Shown here piece by piece: positions 16,836 to 27,198 of a DNA stretch of 64,000 bases (positions are counted from its first letter, which is position 1; each line of letters begins with the position of its first letter). The notes below the pieces were generated by a model. That model did no database searches. It saw only the letters and a program-made list of their open reading frames with translations, and was not told the origin of the DNA. The DNA comes from Segatella hominis (GTDB lineage: Bacteria > Bacteroidota > Bacteroidia > Bacteroidales > Bacteroidaceae). The position numbers and the translations under genes were made by a program. The stretch spans positions 291,501 to 355,500 of the forward strand of contig NZ_CP137559.1 in the NCBI RefSeq assembly GCF_019249725.2, given 5' to 3'.

Positions 16836-19800
16836 ATGTTTAGAATAAAAAATATAAAATACGCATATTTGTTGATGGCATTGCTCTTGACTTCAGTCAT
16901 TGGCAATGCCATCGGCTTGCCGTACCTTCAAGATGACAGAACGCGCAACAGAAACCAGCAGTCTGACATCTCGCGGCAAAAAAAACAGGGCTCTCAGAAT
17001 CGACAAAATACACAAAAAACAAGGAATGGAGCGGCTGCGAAGAATGGAATCACAGCACAGCCAATTCTTTCTGATGAGGATTCTGTTCCTGACAGTCTGC
17101 TGCACCCCCGTTGGCCTGTGCAGCGCACCCAACCGATTACCCTCCGCGACCTTTACCAAAGTCCGCTCGACCTGCAGCGTCCTGACAACATGAAGTACCA
17201 GGTGGAGTATAATGATACGCTCGACCGATATGTGATTGGTAATCGGCTCGGGAATACTTGGATAACTGCGCCTATCATGCTTACCCCGAAGGAGTATCTC
17301 GTCTGGAGCGAGATGCAGGAACGTAATGCCTATTACCGTAAGCAGAATGATGAAATCTTCAAGGCTAAGGGTAAGGAGAAATTCGACTTTACGGATATGC
17401 ACTTTGATTTAGGACCGGCTGAGAAGATTTTCGGTCCGGGTGGTATTCGTGTGAAAACGCAGGGTACGGCCGAATTGAAGTTTGGTGTGAAGAAAAAGAA
17501 TGTGGATAATCCTTCGCTTCCTATCCGAAACCGCAAGACGACGATGATGGATTTCGATGAGAAAATCAATCTCAATGTCAATGGTCGTGTCGGTGATAAG
17601 GTCAATATGAACTTGAACTACAACACGGATGCTACTTTCGATTATGATGCTCAGAATATGAAGCTCAAGTACGATGGCAAGGAAGATGAAATCATCAAAC
17701 TCGTAGAGGCGGGTAATGTGTCTTTTCCTTCCAACTCGTCACTCATTCGTGGAGCCAGCAGTCTTTTCGGCTTCCGCACCGATTTGCAGTTTGGTAAACT
17801 CAAGTTGCAAACCGTCATTTCCCAGAAGAAGTCTTCCTCCAAAAGCGTTTCCTCTAAGGGTGGCGTCCAGCTTACGCCTTTTGAAAAGAACGTGACCGAC
17901 TATGAGGAGAACAAGCACTTCTTCCTTTCACAATACTTCCGCAACCATTATGATGGATGGATGCAGAAATTGCCTAACCTTACTACCGGTATTACCATCA
18001 ACCGCGTGGAGGTTTGGGTTACCAATAAGACGGGTTCGTCTGAGAATACGAGAAACATCGTGGCGCTTACCGACTTGGGTGAAAACGAGAAGGTAAGCAA
18101 TCCGATGTGGGCTGTGGGAGGAACCGTGGTCCCAGCCAACAAGGCGAATACGGAGTATGATGCAATGGTCAACCAGTACAGTGCTGCCCGTGATGCGAAT
18201 CAGACTTCTTCTACGCTGGAAGGTGCTGGACTTGTCGGTGGTAATGATTTTGAAAAGTTGGAGAATGCGCGTCTTCTGAATTCATCGGAATATACGGTGA
18301 ATACAGCGATGGGTTATATTTCCTTGCGAAACCAGTTGCAGACCGACCAGGTTCTGGCAGTGGCATACGAATATACGTATGGTGGTGTCACTTACCAGGT
18401 GGGTGAGTTTGCCAGCGACGTTACTGACACCAAGCAGGGTCTCTTCGTGAAATCTCTCAAGAATACCAGCAACAATCCGCAGCAGGGCAACTGGAAACTG
18501 ATGATGAAAAATGTCTATAACTTAGCTTCCCAGATAGAGAAGGAAAAGTTCAGACTCGACGTGAAATTCCAGAGCGATACGACGGGTGTTTATATCACCT
18601 ATATCCCTGAAAAGCAAGTGAAGCAGACGCCACTCATCAAGGTATTGGGAGCCGACCGTCTTGACAATAATAACAATGCTCATAGCAATGGTTACTACGA
18701 CTACGTAGAGGGTTATACGGTTTCCAACGGAAGCGTCTTCATTCCTAAAGTAGAACCTTTCGGTAGTTATATGTACGAATATCTGAAGAGTAAGGGCGTG
18801 GCTGCTGAACAGGCGGAGAAATATGCCTTTACGGCTCTTTATGACAGTACGAAGACGGTAGCCAAACAGATAGCCGAGAAGAACAAGTACCTGCTGGTGG
18901 GTCAGTTCAAGGGTTCTTCTTCCAATGTCATTTCCCTCGGAGCATACAATGTTCCGCAGGGTTCGGTGATGGTGACTGCCGGTGGTGTTACGCTCACCGA
19001 AGGTTCTGACTATTCTGTAGATTACAATGCCGGTGAAGTGACGATTCTCAATCAGAGCATCATCGATGCAGGAACACCCGTCAATGTTTCGCTTGAAAGC
19101 AATACCGACTATGGTATGATGCGCAAGACGATGTTTGGACTCAACTGGGAATACGACTTCTCGAAGAATTTCCAACTGAGCGGTACGTTCCAGCATTTGA
19201 GTGAACAACCGCTCCTCACCAAGGTGGCTATGGGAGAGGAACCGGTGAAGAATACCCTCTGGGGTATCAACATCAACTGGAAGAAGGAAAGTCAGTGGCT
19301 GACGAATGTGCTCGACAAGATTCCGTTCCTGCATCTTACTCAACCATCGCAGATTTCCTTTACTGGAGAGTTTGCCCAACTGATTGCCGGACAGGCGAGC
19401 GGAACACAGGACAATGCTTCTTATCTGGATGATTTCGAGTCCACTAAGAGCAGTATTGATGTGATGACTCCTACCTCATGGTTCCTCTCCAGTGTTCCTT
19501 CCATGTTCCCTGAAAATAAGGACAAGACGGGATTGACGAGTGGATTCAACAGAAGCCAGATGGCATGGTACACGATCGACCCACTTTTCAACAGAAAGGG
19601 TAGTACGCTGACTCCGGGACATATCAAGAGCGACCTCAATCAGCTGAGCAATCACTATGTGAGAGCCATCTACATGAGAGAGTTGTTCCCACTTCGTCAG
19701 CAACAGACCTATAGTACGGAGACGAGTACAGTGAATGCGATGAACATTGCCTTCTATCCGAATGAGCGCGGTCCGTACAACTTCAATGTGGCTGATCTCC

Positions 19801-22800
19801 AGGCGGATGGTACCCTTGCCAATCCTCAGAAGCACTGGGGTGGTATGATGCGCAAGTTGGATACGAATGACTTCGAGCAGGCGAATGTGGAATATATCGA
19901 ATTCTGGATGCTGGACCCATTCATCTATAGCAATCAGCAGCCTGATGCCCGTCTCTATGGCGGTGATTTCTATATCAACTTAGGAGAAATCAGTGAGGAT
20001 ATTCTCCGTGATGGAAAGAAATTCTATGAGAGCGGAATGCCTGTAGATGGCAGCAACAGTTTTACCTACTCTCAGTGGGGTAAGATCCCTACGCAGAGTA
20101 CGGTTACTTATGCCTTTGCCACAACCAGTGGAAGCCGTGCCTTGCAGGATGTGGGTTTCAACGGACTCACTGATGCGGAGGAACAGGAATTCTATCGCAG
20201 CGCCTACCTCGACCAGATACAGGGCAAGGTCAATCAGGCGGTTTTCGACAGTATCTTTGCTGACCCAGCCCGTGATGATTATCACTATTACCGTGGTTCT
20301 GACTGGGATCAGATGCAGGCGCCTATCTTGTACCGCTATAAATTCATCAACAATCCGCAGGGTAACTCTCCGGATAGCGACAGCCGTACTGAGAGCTATG
20401 ATACTTCCTATAAATCTACACCGGATGTGGAAGATATCAACCAGGACTACACCCTCAATGAATATGAGAAGTATTTCCAGTATCATGTCAGCATCCGTCC
20501 GGAAGACCTTGTGGTGGGTAAGAACTATATCGTTGACAAACGGGAATATACACCAAGTTTGCCTAATGGAACGAAGAATGAGACGGTCACCTGGTACCAG
20601 TTCCGTATCCCGGTAGATCAGTATGAATCGAGGGTGGGCAATATCAATGACTTCTCCAGCATCCGCTTTATGCGTATGTTCCTTACCAATTTTGAGAAAC
20701 CTATCGTGATGCGTTTCGGAACTCTGGATCTGGTACGTGGCACCTGGCGTACTTACGACCAGCCGCTCAGTGCTGCCAATGGTGGTACGCTGGAAGCAAG
20801 TGCGGTGAGCATTGAGGAAAATGCCGAGAAGACTCCGGTCAACTATGTGCTTCCTCCTGGCATCCGTCGTGGGCAGGACCCTTCACAACCTCAGTTGGTG
20901 GAGGAGAATGAACAGGCGCTGAGCCTTGTGGTCAAGAATTTAAGTACCGGTGAGGCCAAGGCGGTTTACAAGAATACCACCCTCGACCTGCGTCAGTATA
21001 AGCGCATCCAGATGTTTACCCATGCCAATGCACTCGCTCAGAACACCACCGACCTGAGAGATAACCAACTCTCTGTGTTCATCCGTCTGGGTAATGACTA
21101 TAAGAACAACTATTATGAATATGAGATTCCGCTGAAGTTGACTCCGGAAGGTAAGTACAGTCGCCGTTCATTGGAAGACTGCAAGGCTGTATGGCCTGAG
21201 GAAAATATGCTCGATATCCAGATGAGTGTGTTCACCGCCCTGAAGAAGGAACGCAACAAGGCCAAGGCAATGGGCATGGCTTCGTTCTCGCAGCCTTTCG
21301 TGGCTTATGACAGCAATCATCCGAACAACAAGATGACCTTGGTGGGAAATCCTACCTTGGGTGAGGTGAAAACCATGATGATTGGTGTTCGCAACAACTC
21401 TGGCGATGTGAAGAGCGGTGAAGTCTGGGTCAATGAACTCCGACTTCTGGAACATAACAACAAGGGTGGATGGGCTGCGAATGCCAATCTGAATGTTCAG
21501 TTGTCTGACTGGGGTAGTGTCAATGCTACTGGTCGTTATACCAGCGAGGGATTCGGTGGACTGGAAGACAAGGTGGCAAGTCGCAGTACCGACAGTTATG
21601 GGGCATACAGCGTGACTACGAGCTTGGAAATGGGTAAGTTCTTCCCTGACAAGGCGAAGGTGAGCATACCTTTATATTATAGTGTGACCAAGGAGAAGAC
21701 TTCTCCGAAGTACAATCCGCTGGATACGGATATGGAACTCCAGGATGCACTGGATGCTACAGGCTCTAAGGCGGAACGGGATTCTATCGAGAATATTGCT
21801 GTGACGAAGGTGGTGAATACCAACTTCTCCATCTCCAATGCCCGTGTCGGAATTGCTACCAAGCGCCATCCGATGCCTTACGACCCTGCCAACTTCTCGT
21901 TCTCCTACAGTCATTCCCACCAGCATACGCAGGGCGAGACGACGGTCTATGAGAATGAAGACAACTGGCGCGGTTCGCTCGACTATTCCTGGACTCCGGT
22001 CTATAAGGCATGGGAACCTTTCAAGAAGTTGAAGAACAAGAGCAAGTGGTTGGATATCCTGAAGCGCTTCGGACTGAACTGGCTGCCGCAGAATGTGGCA
22101 TTCAATACGGAGATGACCCGCAACTATTATGAGTTGCAGGAACGCGATATGGAATCGACGGAGAATTCACAGTTGCCTCTGTCGTTCAGCGAACAGTTCC
22201 TCTGGAACCGTGAGTTCTCTATGCGCTGGGACTTGACCAAGAATCTGCACATGAACTTCCAGAGTGCCACCCATGCACAGATAGAAGAACCTTATACCCC
22301 AATCAATAAGGATCTCTATGCTGACCAGTACCATGCCTGGAAAGATTCTGTTTGGACCAGCATCAAGCACTGGGGAGCACCATTGGATTATAATCAGACC
22401 TTTACGGCTTCCTATCAGTTGCCGCTCAATCTGATTCCAATCTTCGACTGGGTTAATGCTGATGCTTCCTACAATTCCACCTATTCCTGGAACAAGGGTA
22501 CGGAGGATGAGGACGGTGTTTCGTATGGAAATACCATCAACACCAATCGTAGTTTAAACCTCAATGGTACGTTCAATCTGGTGAAACTCTACAATCATGT
22601 ACCGTTCCTCAAGGCTGCCAACCAGAAATTTGACAAGGAACCTTCCCGCTCGCAGATTCAGAAAAAGAAGCAGGAGAAGGAAAAGGCTAAACAGGAGGCG
22701 CAGAAGCGCAAACAGGAATTGGCTAAGGTTCGCCAGGAGGCAATTGATGCTGGTAAGGATCCTGAGGAGGCTGTGAAGGAGTGGACAAGCAAAAACAACA

Positions 22801-24689
22801 AGAAAGCTCAGGAGCAGAAGAAGCGATTGCCGCTCAACAAGAGATCCTTCGAACAGGAAATCACCCTCCTGCCTTTATTAGCTGATGCTAAAGACTTGAA
22901 AAAAGAGAAGGATGAGGCTGCCGGGGAAAAGACTGAGGCTTCTGGAGATGAGGCTGAAACAAAGAATGCTGAAAAGTCTAAGAAGTCTAAAAAGGATAAG
23001 TCCAAGAAGGATGATTCGAAGAAAAAATATGTGGACGTAAAGCACGGTAAGAATACGAAGCGTCTGATTGTTTCGGCTAAGACTGAGGATGGAAAGGCCT
23101 TCCACTTGAAATATAAGGTGTTGGATAATAACACAATCCGCATTACCTCTAAGGTGGATTCTGCTACGAAGTTGAAGGTGAATGTGCTTCCGAAGGCTCC
23201 GCTGGAGGAGAAGGCTTGGTACAAGACCATGCAGGCTATTTCCCGTGTGGCAATGATGGCAAGAAATGTGAGCTTCAGTTATCGCAACAACTACCAGCTC
23301 ACGTTGCCAGGCTTCCTGCCTACGATCGGTGATGCTTTCGGACAAACCAAACAGGGCATCATGTCACCGGGTCTGGATTTCGCCTTCGGTTTCGTTGGCG
23401 ATAGTTACATCGAGAAGGCAAGAGAGCACGACTGGTTGTTGCTCAACGATTCCATCGCTACTCCTGCTGCTACGAGCAAAACGGAAGATCTCCAGATTCG
23501 TATGACGCTGGAACCTGTGAAGAACTTGAAGATTGACCTGAATGCCATGCGTACCATGACCACGCAGAAGAGCATACAGTATATGTATGAGGGAACTCCT
23601 ACTACCCAGAGCGGAAGCTTCCAAATGACTACCATCTCTATTGGTTCTGCTTTCGAGGGAATGGGAGATGCTAACAGTGGTTACCGCAGCAAGACCTTCG
23701 AAAAGTTCGTGGGCTCTCTGCAGGACTTCCGCAATCGGGTGGAACAGCAATATGCTGGAATGATTTATCCTGCTGGTTCCAGTCTCGGTGGTGGCAAGTT
23801 TGATGCTTCCCGTACACCTGTCAACCAGTATAGTGCTGATGTGATGGTGCCTGCCTTCCTCAATGCTTATACCAGCATGGGTGGCAAGTCGCTCTCCATC
23901 TTCCCGGCTTTGAGCCGATTGCTGCCTAACTGGACTGTTAAGTATAGTGGATTAGGTAAGTTGCCTTGGTTCCGCGACCACTTCAAGAGTGTGAACATCA
24001 ATCATTCCTATAAGAGTGTGTTCGCCGTTGGAAGCTACAACAGTTACAGCACTTTCCAGGAGTATATGAATGGTTTGGGCTTCATCGAGGATGCCACTAC
24101 CGGCAATCCTTCACCAAGCAGCATGTTCAATGTTTCGCAGGTGAGCATCAATGAGGCTTTCTCGCCATTGCTGGGACTTGATCTGACGTTCAATAATAAT
24201 ATGACGCTGAAGGGTGAATATCGCCAGACGCGCGTGATGAACCTCAGTATGACAAGTATTCAGCTCAATGAGGCTGTGAGCAAGGACTGGGTGATAGGAA
24301 TGGGCTATCGCATGAACAACTTCCATCTCTTCGGAATGGGAGGTAAGCGTAAGGCTGTCAAGAGTAAGGGTAAAGGTTCGGCTGACAAGCAGAAGAATTC
24401 TTCCAATAGCAATTCTTATGGCACCAACCATGACCTGAACCTGCGCTTGGACTTCAGTTTCCGCAAGCAGGCTGCCATCGTAAGAGACATTGCCTCCATG
24501 ATGAGCAGTGCCAGCAGCGGCAATAATGCATTGAAGTTGAGTTTCTCTGCCGACTATACCTTGAGTAAGATGCTCACCATGAGTTTCTACTACGATCGTC
24601 AGACGAATACGCCTCTGCTTTCAAGCAGCAGTTATCCGACGACGACACAAGACTTCGGTCTGAGCATCAAGTTCTCCTTGACGAGATAG
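16836..24689 (+). CDS. sprA: T9SS outer-membrane translocon SprA (Sov)
   Basis: A 2617-residue protein (ATG 16836; a TTG one codon earlier is less likely) with an N-terminal membrane/signal segment and SprA-family sequence throughout, for example the ELKFGV, NVNGRVGDKVNMNLNYN and DDFESTKSSID regions. SprA/Sov forms the very large 36-strand barrel through which T9SS cargo crosses the outer membrane; it was first described for gliding and for gingipain secretion. Two highly charged Lys/Glu-rich stretches, about residues 1940-2000 and 2030-2075 (KSKKSKKDKSKKDD-type), interrupt the barrel part; they look like a coiled or disordered insert and may be lineage-specific. The probable cargo encoded in this window is the PL9 lyase and the endonuclease I-type protein. 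Confidence 0.95.
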   Translation: MFRIKNIKYAYLLMALLLTSVIGNAIGLPYLQDDRTRNRNQQSDISRQKKQGSQNRQNTQKTRNGAAAKNGITAQPILSDEDSVPDSLLHPRWPVQRTQPITLRDLYQSPLDLQRPDNMKYQVEYNDTLDRYVIGNRLGNTWITAPIMLTPKEYLVWSEMQERNAYYRKQNDEIFKAKGKEKFDFTDMHFDLGPAEKIFGPGGIRVKTQGTAELKFGVKKKNVDNPSLPIRNRKTTMMDFDEKINLNVNGRVGDKVNMNLNYNTDATFDYDAQNMKLKYDGKEDEIIKLVEAGNVSFPSNSSLIRGASSLFGFRTDLQFGKLKLQTVISQKKSSSKSVSSKGGVQLTPFEKNVTDYEENKHFFLSQYFRNHYDGWMQKLPNLTTGITINRVEVWVTNKTGSSENTRNIVALTDLGENEKVSNPMWAVGGTVVPANKANTEYDAMVNQYSAARDANQTSSTLEGAGLVGGNDFEKLENARLLNSSEYTVNTAMGYISLRNQLQTDQVLAVAYEYTYGGVTYQVGEFASDVTDTKQGLFVKSLKNTSNNPQQGNWKLMMKNVYNLASQIEKEKFRLDVKFQSDTTGVYITYIPEKQVKQTPLIKVLGADRLDNNNNAHSNGYYDYVEGYTVSNGSVFIPKVEPFGSYMYEYLKSKGVAAEQAEKYAFTALYDSTKTVAKQIAEKNKYLLVGQFKGSSSNVISLGAYNVPQGSVMVTAGGVTLTEGSDYSVDYNAGEVTILNQSIIDAGTPVNVSLESNTDYGMMRKTMFGLNWEYDFSKNFQLSGTFQHLSEQPLLTKVAMGEEPVKNTLWGININWKKESQWLTNVLDKIPFLHLTQPSQISFTGEFAQLIAGQASGTQDNASYLDDFESTKSSIDVMTPTSWFLSSVPSMFPENKDKTGLTSGFNRSQMAWYTIDPLFNRKGSTLTPGHIKSDLNQLSNHYVRAIYMRELFPLRQQQTYSTETSTVNAMNIAFYPNERGPYNFNVADLQADGTLANPQKHWGGMMRKLDTNDFEQANVEYIEFWMLDPFIYSNQQPDARLYGGDFYINLGEISEDILRDGKKFYESGMPVDGSNSFTYSQWGKIPTQSTVTYAFATTSGSRALQDVGFNGLTDAEEQEFYRSAYLDQIQGKVNQAVFDSIFADPARDDYHYYRGSDWDQMQAPILYRYKFINNPQGNSPDSDSRTESYDTSYKSTPDVEDINQDYTLNEYEKYFQYHVSIRPEDLVVGKNYIVDKREYTPSLPNGTKNETVTWYQFRIPVDQYESRVGNINDFSSIRFMRMFLTNFEKPIVMRFGTLDLVRGTWRTYDQPLSAANGGTLEASAVSIEENAEKTPVNYVLPPGIRRGQDPSQPQLVEENEQALSLVVKNLSTGEAKAVYKNTTLDLRQYKRIQMFTHANALAQNTTDLRDNQLSVFIRLGNDYKNNYYEYEIPLKLTPEGKYSRRSLEDCKAVWPEENMLDIQMSVFTALKKERNKAKAMGMASFSQPFVAYDSNHPNNKMTLVGNPTLGEVKTMMIGVRNNSGDVKSGEVWVNELRLLEHNNKGGWAANANLNVQLSDWGSVNATGRYTSEGFGGLEDKVASRSTDSYGAYSVTTSLEMGKFFPDKAKVSIPLYYSVTKEKTSPKYNPLDTDMELQDALDATGSKAERDSIENIAVTKVVNTNFSISNARVGIATKRHPMPYDPANFSFSYSHSHQHTQGETTVYENEDNWRGSLDYSWTPVYKAWEPFKKLKNKSKWLDILKRFGLNWLPQNVAFNTEMTRNYYELQERDMESTENSQLPLSFSEQFLWNREFSMRWDLTKNLHMNFQSATHAQIEEPYTPINKDLYADQYHAWKDSVWTSIKHWGAPLDYNQTFTASYQLPLNLIPIFDWVNADASYNSTYSWNKGTEDEDGVSYGNTINTNRSLNLNGTFNLVKLYNHVPFLKAANQKFDKEPSRSQIQKKKQEKEKAKQEAQKRKQELAKVRQEAIDAGKDPEEAVKEWTSKNNKKAQEQKKRLPLNKRSFEQEITLLPLLADAKDLKKEKDEAAGEKTEASGDEAETKNAEKSKKSKKDKSKKDDSKKKYVDVKHGKNTKRLIVSAKTEDGKAFHLKYKVLDNNTIRITSKVDSATKLKVNVLPKAPLEEKAWYKTMQAISRVAMMARNVSFSYRNNYQLTLPGFLPTIGDAFGQTKQGIMSPGLDFAFGFVGDSYIEKAREHDWLLLNDSIATPAATSKTEDLQIRMTLEPVKNLKIDLNAMRTMTTQKSIQYMYEGTPTTQSGSFQMTTISIGSAFEGMGDANSGYRSKTFEKFVGSLQDFRNRVEQQYAGMIYPAGSSLGGGKFDASRTPVNQYSADVMVPAFLNAYTSMGGKSLSIFPALSRLLPNWTVKYSGLGKLPWFRDHFKSVNINHSYKSVFAVGSYNSYSTFQEYMNGLGFIEDATTGNPSPSSMFNVSQVSINEAFSPLLGLDLTFNNNMTLKGEYRQTRVMNLSMTSIQLNEAVSKDWVIGMGYRMNNFHLFGMGGKRKAVKSKGKGSADKQKNSSNSNSYGTNHDLNLRLDFSFRKQAAIVRDIASMMSSASSGNNALKLSFSADYTLSKMLTMSFYYDRQTNTPLLSSSSYPTTTQDFGLSIKFSLTR

Positions 24690-24709
24690 ATTCTTCATCG
24701 GACTTTTTC

Positions 24710-24773
24710 TTCATCGGATTACTCACGTTTTTTGTCATCTGCGAAATCTGCGTGACAAAAAAACTCCGATGAA
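24710..24773. repeat. Intergenic palindrome with TTCATCGGA arms
   Basis: TTCATCGGA (24710-24718) pairs with TCCGATGAA (24765-24773), and an inner TTTTTTGTCA/TGACAAAAAA stem continues the hairpin around ATCTGCGAAATCTGCG. Parts of it (TTCATCGGATTAC, CGGATTACTCACG) recur at 56693-56780. Confidence 0.6.
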
Positions 24774-24802
24774 AAATCCCGATGAATAAAAACTATGAAA
24801 AA

Positions 24803-24841
24803 ACGAAAGGGCTGGTAGCGATGAGGCTCCAGCCCTTTCGT
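24803..24841. terminator. Bidirectional terminator between sprA and nadB
   Basis: A perfect 13-bp stem ACGAAAGGGCTGG (24803-24815) with its complement (24829-24841), 13-nt loop, A-run on the left. It lies between convergent genes. Confidence 0.75.
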
Positions 24842-24902
24842 GGTTGAATAGCTCCCATGCGGGGAGCACAAATATTTAAAAGTTTTGTTGATTATCAAAT
24901 CT

Positions 24903-26492
24903 TTATTTCTTGTCGTAGGCATGAACCGGATAGTCGATGGTATAGTGAAGACCGCGACTTTCCTTGCGCTCGATGGCCATACGGGTGATGAGGTAACCTA
25001 CATTGATCATGTTGCGCAACTCGCAGAGATCCTTGCTTACTTTCACACGCTTGAAGAGGTTTTCAGTCTCTTCATACAACAGGTCGAGACGATCCCAGGC
25101 ACGCTTCAGGCGCAGGTCACTTCTCACGATTCCCACATAGTTGCTCATGCATTCGCCCACTTCCTTGATACTCTGGGTGATGAGCACCTTCTCCTCATTG
25201 GTCATGGTACCCTCATCATTCCATTCAGGCACCTTGTCGTTGAAGTCGTATTCATCCACATGCTCAATACTGTGCTTGGCTGCTGTATCTGCATAAACGA
25301 CGGCCTCGATGAGTGAGTTGCTCGCCAGTCGGTTGCCGCCATGAAGACCTGTGCAGGAGCATTCGCCTAAAGCATAGAGGCGGTTGATGCTGGAACAACC
25401 GTTCAGATCTACTTTGATACCGCCACACATGTAGTGGGCTGCAGGACGAACAGGAATATAATCCTTCGTAATATCAATGCCGATGCTGAGACACTTTGCA
25501 TAGATGTTAGGGAAGTGATGCTTGGTCTCCTCCGGATTCTTATGGGTCACATCGAGACAAACATGGTCAAGACCGTGAATCTTCATTTCCTTATCGATGG
25601 CACGAGCCACGATGTCACGAGGGGCAAGGCTCAGGCGCTCATCATATTTCTCCATGAAACTCTCGCCGTTAGGCAAACGGAGAATACCGCCGTAGCCACG
25701 CATGGCCTCTGTGATGAGGAACGCAGGATGAGTTTCGCCCGGATGATAGAGGGCAGTAGGGTGGAACTGTACAAACTCCATGTCGGCTACTGTTCCCTTG
25801 GCACGATAGACCATCGCCTCACCATCGCCTGTGGCAATAATCGGGTTGGTAGTGGTCTGATAGACCGCACCGCAACCACCTGTACACATCACGGTCACCT
25901 TGCTGAGATAAGTATCTACTTTCTGTGTATCTGGATTGAGGACGTAGGCTCCGTAGCAGTTGATGTAAGGAGTGCGACGGGTAACGCGTGCACCCAAGTG
26001 GTGCTGGGTAATAATCTCCACCGCGAAGTGGTTCTCCTTGATGTCGATGTCAGGATTGTTGCGTACAGCTTCCATCAGTCCTCTCTGGATTTCAGCACCG
26101 GTATCGTCGGCGTGATGGAGGATGCGGAACTCGCTGTGTCCGCCCTCACGGTGAAGGTCGAACTTGCCGTCCTGCTGCTTGTCGAAGTTGACTCCCCATT
26201 CCACCAGTTCCTTGATCTGCTCTGGTGCCTTGGTAACAACCTGTTTTACTGCTTTGTAGTCACTGATGTAGTCACCAGCAATCATTGTATCCTGGATGTG
26301 CTTGTCGAAGTTATCCACCTCCAGGTTGGTAACTGATGCGACACCACCTTGTGCAAATGAAGTGTTGGCCTCGTCGAGAGAGGTCTTGCAGATCATGCAC
26401 ACTTTACCTTTTTTCGCTCTGGCTACTTTCAGGGCGTAACTCATACCGGCAACTCCTGCACCGATAATCAGAAAATCATACTTATAAACCAT
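24903..26492 (-). CDS. nadB: L-aspartate oxidase NadB
   Basis: The 529-residue flavoprotein starts with the FAD dinucleotide-binding motif LIIGAGVAGMSYAL and carries TSFAQGGVAS, REGGHSEFRILHH, GGCGAVYQTTTNP, EFVQFHPTALYHP, EAMRGYGGILR and PAAHYMCGGIKVD, all diagnostic of NadB and the related fumarate reductase/succinate dehydrogenase flavoproteins. NadB oxidises aspartate to iminoaspartate, the first step of de novo NAD synthesis; in anaerobes fumarate is the likely electron acceptor. Its length fits the family. nadA and nadC are not in the window. A -7-like TACTTTTG (26625-26618) lies upstream, without a clear -33 box. Confidence 0.95.
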   Translation of the reverse strand: MVYKYDFLIIGAGVAGMSYALKVARAKKGKVCMICKTSLDEANTSFAQGGVASVTNLEVDNFDKHIQDTMIAGDYISDYKAVKQVVTKAPEQIKELVEWGVNFDKQQDGKFDLHREGGHSEFRILHHADDTGAEIQRGLMEAVRNNPDIDIKENHFAVEIITQHHLGARVTRRTPYINCYGAYVLNPDTQKVDTYLSKVTVMCTGGCGAVYQTTTNPIIATGDGEAMVYRAKGTVADMEFVQFHPTALYHPGETHPAFLITEAMRGYGGILRLPNGESFMEKYDERLSLAPRDIVARAIDKEMKIHGLDHVCLDVTHKNPEETKHHFPNIYAKCLSIGIDITKDYIPVRPAAHYMCGGIKVDLNGCSSINRLYALGECSCTGLHGGNRLASNSLIEAVVYADTAAKHSIEHVDEYDFNDKVPEWNDEGTMTNEEKVLITQSIKEVGECMSNYVGIVRSDLRLKRAWDRLDLLYEETENLFKRVKVSKDLCELRNMINVGYLITRMAIERKESRGLHYTIDYPVHAYDKK

Positions 26493-26739
26493 TTGAGTTT
26501 ATTTTATCAGTTTATCTCTTTTTCCTATGGAAAAGAGTATTCATTTTTATTTCATTTTGCGATGGTTTTACCCTGCACTTCCCTTAAGATTGTAAGGGAT
26601 GAAACCTTAATTCGTTGCAAAAGTAATAATTTATCTTTAAAATGAGTAATAAGAGACGGATTTTTTGTAATTTTGCAGTGTTTTTTGTAAATCTAAACCC
26701 TTGTGAGGTGCTAATTGGTGGCTTCGGGGTGACTTAACA

Positions 26740-26757
26740 TATATATAATAAGGTATG
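26740..26757 (+). repeat. TA-repeat plus ATAAGGTATG motif, copy 3 (contains a start codon)
   Basis: A TA run leading to ATAAGGTATG, where the final ATG (26755-26757) is the start codon of the next gene. AAGG sits too close to the ATG for a normal Shine-Dalgarno site, so the motif itself may define the initiation region. Confidence 0.5.
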
Positions 26758-27174
26758 ACAGACAGAACTTTTCATAAGCGTTTTTCGGTTCCTGCCAAAT
26801 GTGGCGTGGCGGTATTTGCGCTCCTCACCGGTTATTTCTTCTGGGTGAAGGTGGCTATCATCGGCATCCTGCTCGCCATCGTCATTGTGGGCATGATCGA
26901 GCGCATTCTGAATACAACTTATACTTTCCGAAGGGTGCAACCTATCGACCGGGATGAGGAAATGGATTTCATCGTCATCAATGAGGGGCGATTCTCCCGA
27001 AACCAGACCATTCCAGTGTGCGATATTGTCAGCGTGGAACCAATGAAGACGTGTTGGGGACTCGACCATGCTCTCGTCATTCAGGTGGGAGCTAACAAAC
27101 TGGTCAGCCTGCAGCCTGATAATGAGGAAAGTTTTATCCGGGAAATCGAGAAAAGAATAAAAAATGAAAAATGA
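26755..27174 (+). CDS. Small membrane protein with a bacterial PH-like domain
   Basis: This 139-residue protein has a short basic N-terminus, two adjacent hydrophobic helices (about 13-46) and a soluble part with the pattern seen in bacterial PH (bPH/DUF304-like) domains: NTTYTF, INEGRFSRNQTIPVCDIVSVEP, ALVIQVG and LVSLQPDNEESFIREIEKRI. The function of these domains is mostly unknown. It is the first gene of a plus-strand run with a PBP4-type carboxypeptidase, an MscS channel and mutY. The start codon is embedded in the TA-repeat motif. Confidence 0.7.
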   Translation: MTDRTFHKRFSVPAKCGVAVFALLTGYFFWVKVAIIGILLAIVIVGMIERILNTTYTFRRVQPIDRDEEMDFIVINEGRFSRNQTIPVCDIVSVEPMKTCWGLDHALVIQVGANKLVSLQPDNEESFIREIEKRIKNEK

Positions 27175-27198
27175 CAAATGAAAATTGAAAAATTAGAA

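Noticed and set aside
18522..19379. 285-codon minus-strand ORF inside sprA
   Set aside because: Antisense shadow of a well-supported gene, no recognisable motifs.
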